DNA of 64,000 nt from Gossypium raimondii (lineage: Eukaryota > Streptophyta > Magnoliopsida > Malvales > Malvaceae). The notes under the pieces are model-generated. The model was not told where the DNA came from. It ran no database searches and saw only the letters and a list, made by a program, of their open reading frames with translations. Location: assembly GCF_025698545.1 (NCBI RefSeq), contig NC_068569.1, forward strand, positions 2,666,001 through 2,730,000, in the 5' to 3' direction. The stretch's first letter is position 1; each line of letters opens with the position of its first letter. Shown here piece after piece: positions 13,359 through 29,149 of this stretch. A program made the translations under genes and the position numbers.

Positions 13359-14465
13359 AAAGACCATCGCTTTCTCGATCTGAAAAGGTTTAAATAAAGG
13401 CAATTATGTTGTTTATCTTTCTCCCTTAAAATGGGAAATAGCCAACTTCATTAATGTCCAAAGATGATGGTGAGTAGCTGCAATTGTTTGGTGGGGAATA
13501 CCGCACTGGCAGAATTTTTGGGATGACCATATACCCCTTCCCCATCCATTAAGAAAGGATATTTTATTCGAACCCGGATATAAAATATTTAAGTATATTT
13601 AGATAAAATTACGCAATCTTTTACAAAATAATATATATATATATATTGGTTAAAAGTTGGTCACCATTAAAATCGACTACTTTCATGAACCTTATCAAAT
13701 AGTACTATATAATCCATAGTCCAAATTCTTTTGAAAAATTATACTGCACTGTTGAAGCCAATATCTGGACAAATATTTGTACTAAATGTAGACATAATGT
13801 TGGTATAAACTAAAAATTTTGATATGTTTGAGTGAATACTAAACAAGTGAAAAGAGGATTTAAGCTTTAGGTTAATTGATTAGAAAATTTAAAATATATC
13901 AATCAAAATTGGGTAAGTATTAAATGTAAATTCAATTTAACATACTTTTATAAAAAATATTCAATAACAAATACATATGTATTTATTATATAAACAACTT
14001 TGCACCTAGCTTTCTTAATTTAATTTATATATTTTAAAAATTATATACATCATATCTAAATTGACATTTAACGAATAACTTGGCGACTAAATTAATAAAA
14101 TATTAATATTTTGAGAACTTAAATTAAAACATTTTAAAGCTTAGGAACTAATTTCAAATTTGAGCAATAATTTAGGGTTTGAACTCCATTAAAAAGACAA
14201 GCCCAATTTTTGCTGCAAGGTAAAAGAAAGTATTTTAGTTAATAGTATTTTACAATAAAGCATTCTCACCATTGTCTCAAAGCAAACAAAGAGACGAGAA
14301 GAGTAGTACATCAGTAATTACTTCTAAATGGCATGTCCATGGTATACCTACCACTTCAAACCACAAGCATTAGATCAAAGCAGAACACAAGTGATCATCT
14401 CAATGACTAAAACTACAAGCCTTTTGGCCAGTTCTGTAATTCTAAAAGCGAAACTGTAGTTAATT
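13359..14465. other. Non-coding flank inside duplication unit B
   Basis: Aligns with the flank in unit A with many small gaps; it has no LINE fragment. No gene is seen. Confidence 0.6.
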
Positions 14466-15557
14466 TCAACGCAGTTTGTTGCCTTTATTACCACTGTGAA
14501 CAGCCAAACCAGCCATGTTAGGAGTTGTAGCAGCAACAAACTGTAGATCAGACAAGGAATAAGACCGGCAAGGAGGGTTTGGTCGAGCAGTAAATGATGA
14601 TGATGATGGTTTGATGATGGTAGTTGATTTTTTACACTGTGGATGCAGAGGTGGAAGGCAGTTAGACGGCGATGATGCCATTGATATTTTAGTTCCAATG
14701 TTTCCCAAAAGATTATTGGGTTTCTTGTCCAATGAAGAACTGCGAGCTAATAAGTTCTTGCGTTTCCTATTGTAGGGATCTTCAGGCTTGGCAAAATCTT
14801 TAACAGAGGAAACAGCAGCCGCATCGGCTAAACTTGTAAAGGACTTTGATTTGCCATTATAAAACTTGGATATGCCTTTTCTGTAATCAAACAAAACCCG
14901 CAAAGAAAAACAGATTGAAGAACCCATAAGAATAACTATGCAAGATCTTATTAAAAGACACCATTTTCTTGTTCTTCAAGCAATGGTTAGTAGGAGTAAC
15001 TAGTATCAAACCCACATTTCACTGCTTTAATACGCTTTAAATGATTCATGGCCTTTCATTAAAAGTTAAAGCCACTTTATCCTTTTTGAAGAAATTGTCA
15101 AACAAAACCCTAGCTATTCCTCTAGATTTACTTGCAAATTTCAACGAAGAATCGAGTTTAAATCAAAACCCATAAAGAAAAAACAAGCCAATTTTTTTTT
15201 TTTTTTTTTTAGAATGTTAAAAGTGGCTTACCTCAAAGGCAAAATCTCCTGTAGAGCATCCATTGTATCCAAAGGTCCTTTAAGCTGGCTTTGTACTTCA
15301 GGTTCCGGTGAGTCATCATCATCCGATGGTGATTCACCGGAATCATCGCTGTTCCTTCCTATCGACGACGAGCTGCAAGACCCCGACTCATCATCGTCTC
15401 TCTCTTCCTCCTCTTCCTCCGTCGAAAGCAACCGCAACCTATCATCTCTTTTCTCCTCCGGCGAATCATAGACGGAGATACACTGCATCCCGTGGATAAA
15501 CCCCGAGCGTCTCATTGAACTACTATTTTCATTATTCCTATCATAGACAAGCGACAT
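14466..15557 (-). CDS. OXIDATIVE STRESS 3-like protein
   Basis: Two exons, 15557-15232 and 14880-14466, give 246 residues with a clean GTAAG donor and CAG acceptor. Exon 1 is highly acidic and serine-rich (runs of Glu, Asp and Ser around residues 45-80) and ends in the word GPLDTMDALQEILPLR. Exon 2 opens with KGISKFYNGKSKSFTSLADA, the signature of the plant OXS3/OXS3-like family, followed by a basic RKRKNLL patch that could be a nuclear signal. In Arabidopsis OXS3 relatives are nuclear-speckle chromatin-associated proteins linked to heavy-metal and oxidative stress tolerance. This gene's own role is inferred from family only. The truncated duplicate is at 11097-11973. Confidence 0.85.
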
Positions 15558-16953
15558 CGTTTAGGGAAATGAAAAGTGCAGAGAAAAGCAAGGGAACTTA
15601 AACCCAGTGGGTATTAATAATAATATCTGGTGAAGTGCACATGGGAGATGGCGATATTTCCGCCATTGTTGAGATAACACAGAGAGAGAAAATAAAAAAT
15701 TAAAAGAAGTTACTTTAATTTTCTACAGAAAAAAAAAAAAGGTTAAATATTTAAGTACTCAAAACGGAATAAAGAAAAACGAAATTCTTTTCATCGGAAA
15801 TTGTAGAGAAAGAAAAAAATGAATAAAAAAGATTATCTGAAATTCTGGATAAAGATATTTTGATTTGGTAAGAATTAAGAAAGAGAGAAAGAAGGCAGGA
15901 CTATGTTGTAGGCCAGGATACAATGATTCGCGTTTATTCTACATTTTGATTGACTTTTACCTGACGTGTACGGTTATGATTCACACTTGATCACATGATG
16001 TTGAGATTTGTGTGGATAGTGATGATAACGTATTTTTGTCAGTTGAATAAGTGAGTATTATTTGAAGACAAGAAAGAAATATATGAAAAAAGGTTTTGCC
16101 GTTGATTAGGGAAGATTTTTGTTTAACTAAGACTTTCACGTTTTCTAATAAAATTTTGATATTTTATAATTAAGGATTAACCATAATAAAACAAACCTGT
16201 TTTCTTTTATCCAAATATATTGCAAAAAAACAATTTATTTTGGATTTGTCTTTTCACTCTTTTATAGGAAATATATTTGGTGACAGTCTGCAACAAAAGA
16301 AAACGTGGCAACCATGCGATCAACGAAAGCGACACGTGTCGGTCATACTTTGGTCTTGATTGTTGAGCTTTTTTGTGTATGTGTCATTGACAGTTATCTT
16401 TGAATTTCGAGTTTAATTAGAAAATTGAAAAAAATTGTTTTAATAGGCCTATAGCCAATAGGCCCAATATCGAAAACTCTTCTTTAGCTTAAGCATTGGC
16501 CCAATTGAGCTTCAATGATCCAAAGTTCAGGAGATAAAGCCCAAGACTTGGAACCCATTGTCTCGTTTCGCTAGGACGGAGCAGTGGGAGCCAGCCACCT
16601 CTAACAAAGCCAGGCTACATTTCCCACAAGCGACGCTGAAAACCCTAATTTTGCCGTTCCTTCGCATCTAGCATCGAAATCCCCCCCCCCCCATTATACC
16701 TGACAGTTCTAAGATCTTTTCTTTTTTCCCATTTTCTTGTTTTCTTATTTCGGATTGCTTTCGTTTTTCCAGTTTTTGGTTGTCAATGTCAATCGTTTCA
16801 ATGCTCAGTCATCATCCGATGATCTAATTAAGTTATTTAATGCTTGAGATTTATCTGGGGTTTTGGATCTTTTTCTGGTAAGATATTTTATCGTTTAGTT
16901 TGAGCTATGAATCGATTTGCTATGGTACCCTATTTGGATTTCTCGCCATCTCC
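15558..16953. other. Divergent promoter region between OXS3-like and PPR genes
   Basis: Non-coding, bidirectional. It holds a C12 homopolymer at 16681-16692 in the presumed PPR 5' leader. An intron in the PPR leader is possible (GGTAAGAT near 16877) but unproven. Confidence 0.5.
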
Positions 16954-18735
16954 ATGAAGGGTAGAGAGTACTATCAAGGACCCAACTTTGAATCTGGGGT
17001 TCCCAGTAGAAATTTTGGCCATTGCCAAGAAGAGAATTTTGAGTATCTAATTAGGCCTAGATATGGTGTGGGCTTACATATGACCCTTTTTTCATTCACA
17101 ACTCGTGCCTCAAGGGTTCGACCCGCCTCCAAGCTCTTCGTTCCTCAGTATCACATTCAATTTCACGGAGGATCTCACCCGCCAGGCTATAAAGATGTAA
17201 AGGTAGTTCAAAAGCACGAGGCTTGGTTTGTTAAGGTTGTTTGCACTCTATTTCTTTATTCCCAACCTTTGAGTGATCGCTCTCTGGGTTATTTGAGCAA
17301 GCATTTGTCACCTTTAATTGAATTACAAGTTGTTAAATGGTTAAACGATCCAGCATTAGGGTTGAAGTTTTTCGAGTTCAGTAGAGTTAATTTTAATATT
17401 ACTCATTCATTTTGGACTTATACTTTGCTTATGAGATCACTTTGTAATATGGGTCTACATGAGTCGGCTAAATTAGTTTTTGATTATGCGAGGATTGACA
17501 GGCATTTGCCTGATGATACTATGGTAGGATTCATGATTTCGTCTTTTGCGAGGGCAGGTGACTTTGGAATGGCAAAGAAGTTGCTTGCTGAGATTCAGTC
17601 CGATGAAGTTGGGATCGACATTTTTGCTCTAAACAATTTGTTGCATATGATGATTAAGCAAAATAAACTAGAAGAGGCAGTTAGCTTATACAAAGAGAAT
17701 CTAGGATTGAACTTTAACCCAGATAATCGGACATTTAATATTCTAATTCTAGGCCTGTGCAAAGCTCGGCAGGTGGACAAGGCTTTTGAGTTTTTTAATG
17801 ATATGTGGATTTTTGGTTGTTTTCCTGATATTCTTACCTATAACACCATTATAGGTGGGTTATGTAGGGCAAATGAGGTAGATAGAGGTCACGAGTTATT
17901 GAATGAAATTCGATTGAGAGATGATTGTTCACCAGATGTTGTGACTTATACATCAGTCATATCTGGTTACTGTAAGTTGGGTAAGATGGGGAAGGCTTCT
18001 GCTCTTCTTAATGAGATGATTAATTCAGGAACGGTGCCTAGTGCCGTCACTTTTAATGTTCTGATTGATGGCTTTGGCAAGGTTGGAGATATGCTTTCTG
18101 CTAAATCCATGTATGAGAAGATGGTTTCTTTTGGTTGCGTTGCTGATGTTGTAACCTTTACTTCCTTGATTGACGGATACTGTCGCAATGGAGATGTGAA
18201 CCGGAGTTTGCAGCTTTGGAATACAATGAAAGTGAGAAATATATCTCCAAATGTTTATACTTTTTCTATTATTATCAATGCTCTATGCAAGGAAAACAGA
18301 CTGCATGAGGCTCGTGAACTTTTGAAGGAGTTGACATGTACAAATATTGTTCCGAAACCGTTTATCTTCAACCCTGTGATTGACGGGTTCTGCAAGTCTG
18401 GGAATTTGGACGAGGCCAATTTGATAGCAGTGGAAATGAAGGAGAAGAAATGTTATCCTGATAAAGTGACGTATACTATTCTCATTATCGGGCATTGTAT
18501 GAAAGGAAGAATGCTTGAAGCAATTGGCATTTTCGATAAAATGTTATCAGTTGGTTGTACACCTGATGATTTCGCCGTGCATTCTTTGGTATCTTGCCTT
18601 TTCAAGGCCGGGATGCCTAATGAAGCCTCCCGTGTTTCAACAATAGCATCACAGGGCAAGAAGTCGGCAAGTTCATCATCTTTGGATAACAATATTCCTT
18701 TGAGGATAAACAGAGTTGTGCCTGTTGCTGCTTAA
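16954..18735 (+). CDS. P-class pentatricopeptide repeat protein (At2g06000-like)
   Basis: Intronless gene of 593 residues from the first in-frame ATG (16954); the frame is open a little further upstream but without an ATG. From about residue 155 on there are roughly twelve tandem 35-residue PPR motifs of the P type (such as VVTYTSVISGYCKLGKMGKA and VVTFTSLIDGYCRNGDVNRS), with no E or DYW extension. P-class PPR proteins bind organelle RNA in a sequence-specific way and affect stability, splicing or translation. The first part has no clear targeting peptide; a later ATG at 17080 is followed by an Arg/Ser-rich stretch (TTRASRVRPASKLF) that looks more like a mitochondrial presequence. The RNA target is unknown. 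The gene converges on the aleurain-like gene. Confidence 0.9.
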   Translation: MKGREYYQGPNFESGVPSRNFGHCQEENFEYLIRPRYGVGLHMTLFSFTTRASRVRPASKLFVPQYHIQFHGGSHPPGYKDVKVVQKHEAWFVKVVCTLFLYSQPLSDRSLGYLSKHLSPLIELQVVKWLNDPALGLKFFEFSRVNFNITHSFWTYTLLMRSLCNMGLHESAKLVFDYARIDRHLPDDTMVGFMISSFARAGDFGMAKKLLAEIQSDEVGIDIFALNNLLHMMIKQNKLEEAVSLYKENLGLNFNPDNRTFNILILGLCKARQVDKAFEFFNDMWIFGCFPDILTYNTIIGGLCRANEVDRGHELLNEIRLRDDCSPDVVTYTSVISGYCKLGKMGKASALLNEMINSGTVPSAVTFNVLIDGFGKVGDMLSAKSMYEKMVSFGCVADVVTFTSLIDGYCRNGDVNRSLQLWNTMKVRNISPNVYTFSIIINALCKENRLHEARELLKELTCTNIVPKPFIFNPVIDGFCKSGNLDEANLIAVEMKEKKCYPDKVTYTILIIGHCMKGRMLEAIGIFDKMLSVGCTPDDFAVHSLVSCLFKAGMPNEASRVSTIASQGKKSASSSSLDNNIPLRINRVVPVAA

Positions 18736-19896
18736 GAGAAAAGCCCCGTATCATTGAATTTAGTCTGGTCCAGAGATGTTGAAAAGGCCCTACAGCATGC
18801 GTCAAGTATCCAATTAAGCATATCCAGCTTGAACCACAAATGACCTTCCATTAAGTAAGTCTCTTTTTTGTTTTCTTTTGTTCATGTCATAAACTTTTTG
18901 ATCATGCTGTTTAAAAAATGTACTTATAAATAATACAACTGAATGATTTTCTCTTTCTCCCAACCAAGTGACTTGTATTAGCTAGCAAGTCGATTGATTC
19001 AGTTGCTCCAGTGTACCATAAGGTTAAAAATAACATTTATACTCATTATATGAGTTCTAATCCCTTTCTTCAATCATGCTCCAAACTATATAACTTGTAA
19101 ATGCTATTTTTAATAGATAAAGAAGAGTGATGTCAAGTTGCATTTATTTTCTTCAACGATTATTCTTAACACAATTTTTCTTTTCTATGAGTTTGCAGGA
19201 TAACAAGTAAGCATATTTCCTTGTATTCTGCCATTGCCTCTTTACATTATATGAGGGTGTAATAACATCTTAAATCTGAATTTGGTAGGAGATCATCTCC
19301 AATGAATATTTTTGTTTGGCTTCAAATGCTGGATAATGCTATAGAAAACAGGCATGATGCTAAATGAGTGGCACGTACCACGGAGGTTGGCCCTTTGTCC
19401 TTTCACTTCTGTATGTCAAATGAGAAAACAAAGCAATTTCGTGTTTTCAGTAAGGAACCTGGAAAAAAGATGGATCAAATTCATGTTTTTTCCTTATTTA
19501 TTCTGGACAATTCAATACACTCTGTTTTTTGGCCCCCCACATTTTAGTGTGTACAGAACTTTAGAAAATTTCAAGAATGAATGAAATGTATTTGAGGACA
19601 TGCTGATCATCAATAAAGGGATTTCTGTTTACATGGTTCTTTTTTGTTTCAGACGGGTCCATGAGTTATATTCTTGTATTCCAAATTTATGCTTTGAATA
19701 AAAGACAAACATAACAAGGATATAAATTTATTTTTCAATATTGGCAAATTCATTACACAACAAGCATCTAATTGAAGAAAATTTACAGTATTGTCTTTGT
19801 TGTGTACAATACATTTGCTTCTTTTACGTGTCTTGGACCTTATTGTAGGCTGTTAAGCCACAGCACTTTGAACCAGTTCATGATCTCTCCCTCAGA
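18736..19896. other. Convergent 3' region between PPR and aleurain-like genes
   Basis: Holds the 3' untranslated parts of both genes. A minus-strand AATAAA near 19728-19733 could serve the protease gene. No further gene is seen. Confidence 0.6.
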
Positions 19897-22884
<2,988 letters not shown>

Positions 22885-23738
22885 AATTATGTTGCTTTTT
22901 CACTGACTGTACGTTTCTTTGTTTTCGGGATGTTTAGGTTATGGAGAGAAATTTAAGAAGGCATGGGTAGTAGTTAGGTGAATCGAAATGATTAGGATGT
23001 CGATCCCAACGGGGGTAAATCCGCAGATTAAAAGTCTTTTATGATTAGGAAAGTTATGGTCGAAGCAAAAGCAAGGGAAAGAAAAACACAGATCACAATT
23101 ATTGTGTTGTGTATTCATATTTTAGATATTTTCAAAAGTAGTTAAAACTAGATCGTCGAATATTATACCATATTTTAAATTAATTTTAGAAAATATAAAA
23201 GATTGAATTCCAAAGAGAATGAAAAACAGATCAAGGCTCCTTAATTTATATGTACCAACTACCAAACACAAAACACTCCTTAATTTATCCATTAATCTAT
23301 CTCTGTTGTTCTGATCCATATTATCAAACCAAAATATATACGATTGTATACATGCTATTCTATATCCCTTTACAATTATTTAATGATATTTCAATGATGT
23401 TTTTTTATGCCATTGACACATGATTTTGGTAATCTTTTTAATCTGAACTTTGAATCTCAAACCTTAAACATAAACACAAACTAAAAACCATTAAACCCGA
23501 ATCCTGACCCCTGAACCTTGAACTAAAAAGTTAAGTTCATGATTTAAGGTTTAATGTAAAAAATTATCAAAATTGTATCTCAATTATATAAAAAAAAATT
23601 TGTTGAAATATTATAAAATAATTAAAAAAATACAGAATGACGTAACACACCTATTCCATACGATCCTTTCTCAATATACAAATGCACCCCCCACTAGAAA
23701 TATCTATTGATACAAATATATAAACCAACGAATCTTTG
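22885..23738. other. Upstream region of the aleurain-like gene
   Basis: Presumed promoter of the minus-strand protease gene followed by AT-rich spacer. A run of TTAAACC/CTAAACC-like words near 23460-23560 is compositionally unusual. No gene is seen. Confidence 0.5.
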
Positions 23739-23746
23739 GTTGGTAG

Positions 23747-24360
23747 TAGACCTGTCCATGGGCCGGGCCGGGCCCACAAAAAATTTTCAGCCCGTTTACT
23801 AGGCCAGGGCCCGAGCCGGCCCGAAATATGGGCCTGAGATTTTGCCCAGGCCCGGTCCGAAAAAAATATTGGGCCCGAGCCCGGCCCGGCCCGTTTTTAA
23901 TTAAAATTAAAATTATTTTTAATAAAATTAAAACTAATTGTTAGTAAAATTATAAAATTATTAATTGTTAATTGTATTAATTGTTGTAATAAAATCTAAC
24001 ATTTGATTAGTAAATTTATCAAATTATTAATTGTATTAATTGTTGTAACAAAATCTAACATTTGATTAATAAAACAAACTTGATGTTTTATTATTATTTT
24101 GTAACACTAGTCAAGGAAATGAAAGTAAATAAACTTAAAATAAAAAACTATTATATTTTAAAAATAAAAAAATATATATTTAATATTTTTTGGGCCGGGC
24201 CCGGGCCAAAAAAATCTTGCCCGAGGGCCGGCCCATTTTTTAAACGGGCCTAAAATTTTACCCAAGCCCATATTTCGGGCCTATATTTTTACCCAAACCC
24301 TCTCATATTTCGGGCGGGCCGTCGGGCCGGGCCGAGCCGCCCGACCCATGGACAGGTCTA
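23747..24360. mobile_element. hAT-like MITE with GC-rich foldback ends
   Basis: The 614-bp element has inverted ends beginning TAGACCTGTCCATGGG (left) and the same word reversed at the right end (CCCATGGACAGGTCTA). Each end carries about 150 bases of repeated GGGCC/GGCCC words; the centre is A/T-rich. The element is flanked by GTTGGTAG (23739-23746) and GTTGGTGG (24361-24368), an 8-bp target duplication with one mismatch, as expected for hAT transposons. It has no transposase gene. Confidence 0.8.
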
Positions 24361-24461
24361 GTTGGTGGTGGGGAAGAATTTAAGATTTTAAATTTAAGTT
24401 TTATAGTACGTAGGTTTTTTTTAAATAATTTAATTATAAGTTTTGATTATATCTATTCATT

Positions 24462-24602
24462 TTGATACAATACTTAGAATTACTCGTAGTCCTTCCTCAA
24501 ACCAAAAATAAGAGGATAATGTGTTTCAACGTTCTCGCATCCATGCCCTCCAGCATTGACAACAATATCCCTGTCAATTAAGTTAAGACTCAATCAGCAG
24601 TA
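24462..24602 (-). mobile_element. SINE-like fragment (minus strand)
   Basis: On the minus strand the sequence starts GAGTCTTAACTTAATTGACAGG, close to a tRNA box A, and is followed after about 40 bases by a degenerate box B (GGATGCGAGAACG). It ends in TAATTCTAAGTATTGTATCA, a word that recurs near 1590-1610. This fits a degraded tRNA-derived SINE. Confidence 0.4.
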
Positions 24603-27204
24603 TATGAACTCTTTTTTAATATTATTTAAGTTGTTAAAGTTAATTATTGATTATAATTATTCAAATTTATTCAAAAAAAAAAAGGCATATGTCTTGTAAT
24701 TTTTTTATATATTACATAATCGTTTTGTTCAAAATTCTAAAATATTCCGTCTTCCGTTTTCTTGCCAGGCCTTCAATTATTGTTGGATCACCAAAATATT
24801 CAACCTTAACTACCCACTAAGCCCAATAAGCCGCGCCTCAATTTCTTCCTGGCGGGATTATCAAATCCCTAAAATGGATGTGGCCCAATTGAAATATTGG
24901 TCCGGTATTCAGTTTATTATGAAAAAGAGAACAGATGTCCAAGATTTAGACATTTTCACATTCAGAAGTGTCATTGTCTTTTAAAGTTACAACTTTGTTC
25001 ATAAAAAAGAAATCCTAATTTAGAGATAGATAATATAAATACTTGCATTTTAGAATCAATTCTATTACATAATTAATATGAAATTTAAGGCTCCTCCTCC
25101 ATCTATTAGTAATTTGCGAAACTGGAGCAATGCAAGCGTGCGTTTAAAGACAAAAGCCAAATAAGTTATCCACTAAGACAAAACCCAAGGCCGTTAAAAA
25201 ATTTGACTTTGACTCCCTTATTCTCCATTCGATTCATTCCTTGTAGTTCATACCTTTGATACCACTTCCAAATTTCAACCATTTTTCTAAACTCCCCAAA
25301 CAACACTTATCCAAGTTTAGTTTTTCTAGAAACTAACATCAATGTCTTTGGTAGTTTACCTGAAAAAAAAAAAAACCCATCTTAGTCATGTTTTGCAGAC
25401 TTTTGCTTTGCATGGTACGTAATTATTTAATACATTAGTACTTGCAAAACCTAATATATTTAATTTAGGAGTAAACTATGACAAAAGTAGATGTTGTACA
25501 AGAAACTTTGAATAGTCAAATTTTTGGGTATAAAAAAGTTTTGATTTTTGATTTCTATAAAGGTTTTTTTTTTAATTGTTCGGTGAAATTCCATAAAAAG
25601 AAGGTGAAGTAGTTGTAGTTTGAATGGTTTGTTAATCCCGATTTCTTGAATTCAAGGTAAACTATTATAACTAAAAATAACCACAGAAGGACAGCAATTT
25701 TACAGCTAATTACAGTACAAAAGCAGCCACTAAGCCATAAGCTGTCAAATGATAAAACGAGACCTAGCTTAATCATTTTACTTTTTCAATCTAATTAAAT
25801 TATTTCCACCTGCTGTTTAAGATGTCAGAATTTCACAATATAGTACGTGAACATGTGTTATAAAACATGACATGTTTAGCAAGTATACTTTGATATGTTT
25901 AAACCTAATAAATATTATATACAATGTAATATTTAATCATTTATATATATAAATCATCAACAAATTATTATTATTATTAAAATGTAATATTTATATGTTA
26001 CTTGAGTTTAATTAGAAATTATAACAATATTTGACTAGAGATTCAACAAATAAACATTTATATATATAAAAAATCACAATAAAATATGAAACAAACTTAA
26101 ACTTGCTACGAGCAAGACTCAACTTGATTGCATCCTACCAATTACTTCCTTATTAATTCATTTCCTTTAATACAAGATGCTACACAATTTCCCAGTTTTT
26201 TTTACTCTTCCTTTGGAAATTGTCAACTGTTGAGTATTCTTTTAATAAATATTATTTAAAAATCAAAGGAAGAAGTCGAGAATTTCAAATAGAGTTGTTT
26301 AGAACAAGCGAAGAATGTTTGAAAAAGAAAAATCAGCCATAAAAACCATGCAATTTCAATATTACTTTATTACCTATCCGAAATAGTTATATTCATGCAA
26401 AACGCAGTCGTAGTTTCCTACACGAAATGACAATATTACCCATTGACTTTTTTAACGTGACGACATGACGAATTGTTCTCTCAAATCACACACCTACCCC
26501 CTCATTGACAAAGTTGCCTCCCCCATTTCATCATTTCTCATGGATTAAGACATACGAACTCCATCTTTTACCTTTTCCCTCAACCATTTAATAATATTAT
26601 TAAATATATTATTTTGGACATTGCAACTTGGCCCAGATTCCAGACCTGGCCAAATTTTTCCGGTCAAATTTTTGCTTCATAAAATAATAAATGTAATAAA
26701 AAGATGAGGTTAATATTTTCATCCATTAATTATAATACTATGTTTATTAGTGGAGATTCTAATGTTGATAGTAAAAGGATAATGAGCTGACCCCGACGAA
26801 CTCACCAGCTTCTGGAACCACATTATTATATTATATAAATCTAAGGTCAACTTCAAGGAAAAATCAGGACCATTAAATCCAAATGAAGGGGATAAGTCCA
26901 CATTTTTCGCGGTTGTGATGAATTGCCAGTACTTATTTGTCGTGCATACGAAATATTTCCATCATGTCAGGTATGTAAATAAACAACCCTAAATCCGTAT
27001 ATATTAAGGTCGGCATGATAAAAAATATAAAAAGATTATTTATCCGAATTCTGAATAAAAAGAATATTATTTAAGGAAGATATAGATAGTAGCACTATAT
27101 ATTATATTGTTATTGAAATCTATTAAAATAAACCGTTAGTGTCAGTCTAGTTTTTAAACTTTTCAAGCAGGTTTAGGAGTTGACAAATGTCTTATAAGAA
27201 TTGG

Positions 27205-27400
27205 CGTATCTAGGAGGAAGCCTGGCAGGAGCCCCACCATCCCTAAAATGGAAAATTGTCTATTTAAGTTTTTTAGAAATTTTAAAAATTTAAATTAGAA
27301 AAGGCTCCTCCTAAAAATAATAAAATTTTAATTTAATTATTTAAAAATTAAAATTTAATTTCGGTCCTTATAAGGTTTTAAAAATATTTTTTAAAAAATT
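27205..27400 (+). mobile_element. AT-rich MITE-like repeat, copy 3
   Basis: Starts GGCGTATCTAGGAGG and has the family pattern of a GC-rich head (GGAGCCCCACCATCCC), A/T-rich interior and an AATTTCGGTCCTTATAAG tail. It is degraded, and no target duplication is evident. Confidence 0.4.
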
Positions 27401-28097
27401 CACCAAAAAATATTTTGAAGAAAACATGTATCAATTTTTAAAATTGATTGCCAAATAAAAAAATTGACAATATATCAAATATTTATTTTTAAAAAATAAT
27501 TCATAATTTAAATCTGAAGAAATTGCCTAGACTGCCAGCTTTGAGCGTATAATAGTTTTTCTCTAAAAAAAGAAAATAAAAGATAGCGTATAATAGCTTG
27601 AGTAGAAAATGAGTATAAGAGTTATACACCACATATATATTTAATTTGAAAAAACTTTTCATTTGTTTAAGATTAAGTGATTATCCAAATATATTTATTG
27701 CTAAATTTGTCTATAAGTACAAACTGTCCGGAAACAATATGCTTGGAGAAAAGGGTGAGTACGAAAAACCCATAGTTTTGATTTCATTTTGTTACCTGCA
27801 GTCAATTATGAATCGGTAACAAAAGCAGCCGTAAACTTGAGTCATCAACTGAGCTTTCATCGGAACATTCCGAAGCTCAAAAAAAATCTTCTTTTTTTCT
27901 TTTTCGGCCATGAAATAACAAAGTCAAGGGGGCGGGGCAGCAGCGTCATTTCCTTGAACCAACTTTTGTGGACTTGTGCATTCAGTTTCACTTGATTGGT
28001 AGATTTAATCAAAATTTTAAAAAATAGTATGATTATAAATGTAAGAGATCAATAGTTTTAATTTTGTCACGTGCGATAAATTTTTTTAAAAAAAGTA

Positions 28098-28125
28098 AAT
28101 AATAATAATAATAATAATAATAATC
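28098..28125. repeat. (AAT)n microsatellite
   Basis: About nine AAT units. Confidence 0.9.
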
Positions 28126-29127
28126 AATTTTACTGCTTTAATTTGAGTGTTCTTTTATCTTTACAAATTTAGGGAAGTGATGAGATTATCAACATTTTAA
28201 CTTAATTTTTAGTAGAATTTTGATTCAAGAGTAGTCGAAATTTGATCTTGAAATTGAATTTGATGATATGTTTACTTGAAAATTTGATTTGATTGAATTC
28301 AAAAGTCCTTTAGACTTTGAATCAATGATACATACTTTAAAAGTCGTAGAGACTTAATCTTAAATTTGAAAAAGCCTTTGAAGTTTGGTATTGGATGGTT
28401 GATTTTACTTCAAGGGTGTTTTAAACTTGATTTTGAAGAACGAATTTAATCTCCTTTGCAACTGGATAGGCTATTTTAGAAAAAACTGACCTATATGATT
28501 CCGTTATAAGATCCTTTTAGACTTAATCTTGCAGAATGAATTGAATAGGTTAGAAGTAATCTTATTCTATAGTGTTAATCATTTAAACAAAGGAGGATTT
28601 ATTCAGAAATATATAAATATTTAAAAAATATCAAATTAATATAAAATAATAATTTAACATTATCACAAAAATATTTTAGTTTAATTAATGATAATATGAT
28701 TTATTATTATTAAATTTTAAATTAATTAAAAAATAATTATGATGCCACTTTGTAATTGGTATGAGGATATCTTTGTGTACACGTATGATTTATGATATTA
28801 ATTTTCTTAACGGAACTTGGAAGAATTCCATTTATTTATATGTTGTATAGAATAGAGCCGAGAATGATACCAGGAAAATTTCAAAGCAGTGTTGCTAACT
28901 GGAAAGTTGTGTAACGCTGTCTCCATATTGAGTTTTCAGAGGAGTTGGTGATTTGATGTTTGAATATTTTCAATATTTAAAGCCTCCCCCTCTCTTCTTT
29001 ATTAAAGTCCTTCCAAACCATTGCTATTTTTCTTCACCCTTCTCTAATATTTTCTAACCTAATTGTCTGCTTATATCAAATCATTACCTGAAAGTTGTCG
29101 GCTTTCCATCTAATCTACTTTTGCTTC

Positions 29128-29149
29128 ATATATATATATATATATATAC
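29128..29149. repeat. (TA)n microsatellite in the RIPK-like promoter
   Basis: About eleven TA units, 57 bases upstream of the kinase ATG. It may double as a TATA element. Confidence 0.8.

Larger units (their letters stand above)
12325..15303. repeat. Tandem segmental duplication, unit B
   Basis: Homologous to 8629-11973. It carries the second germin-like gene and joins seamlessly to the rest of the intact OXS3-like exon 1. The original single-copy order was therefore germin-like gene followed by the intact OXS3-like gene, and the extra copy is unit A. Confidence 0.85.

Noticed and set aside
15214-15471. Plus-strand Ser-rich reading frame
   Set aside because: It is the antisense of the acidic, serine-rich exon 1 of the OXS3-like gene.
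16900-16953. Upstream start for the PPR gene
   Set aside because: The frame there has no ATG, only TTG, which plants rarely use.
19354-19584. 76-codon frame between PPR and protease genes
   Set aside because: No domain; it lies in the shared 3' region.
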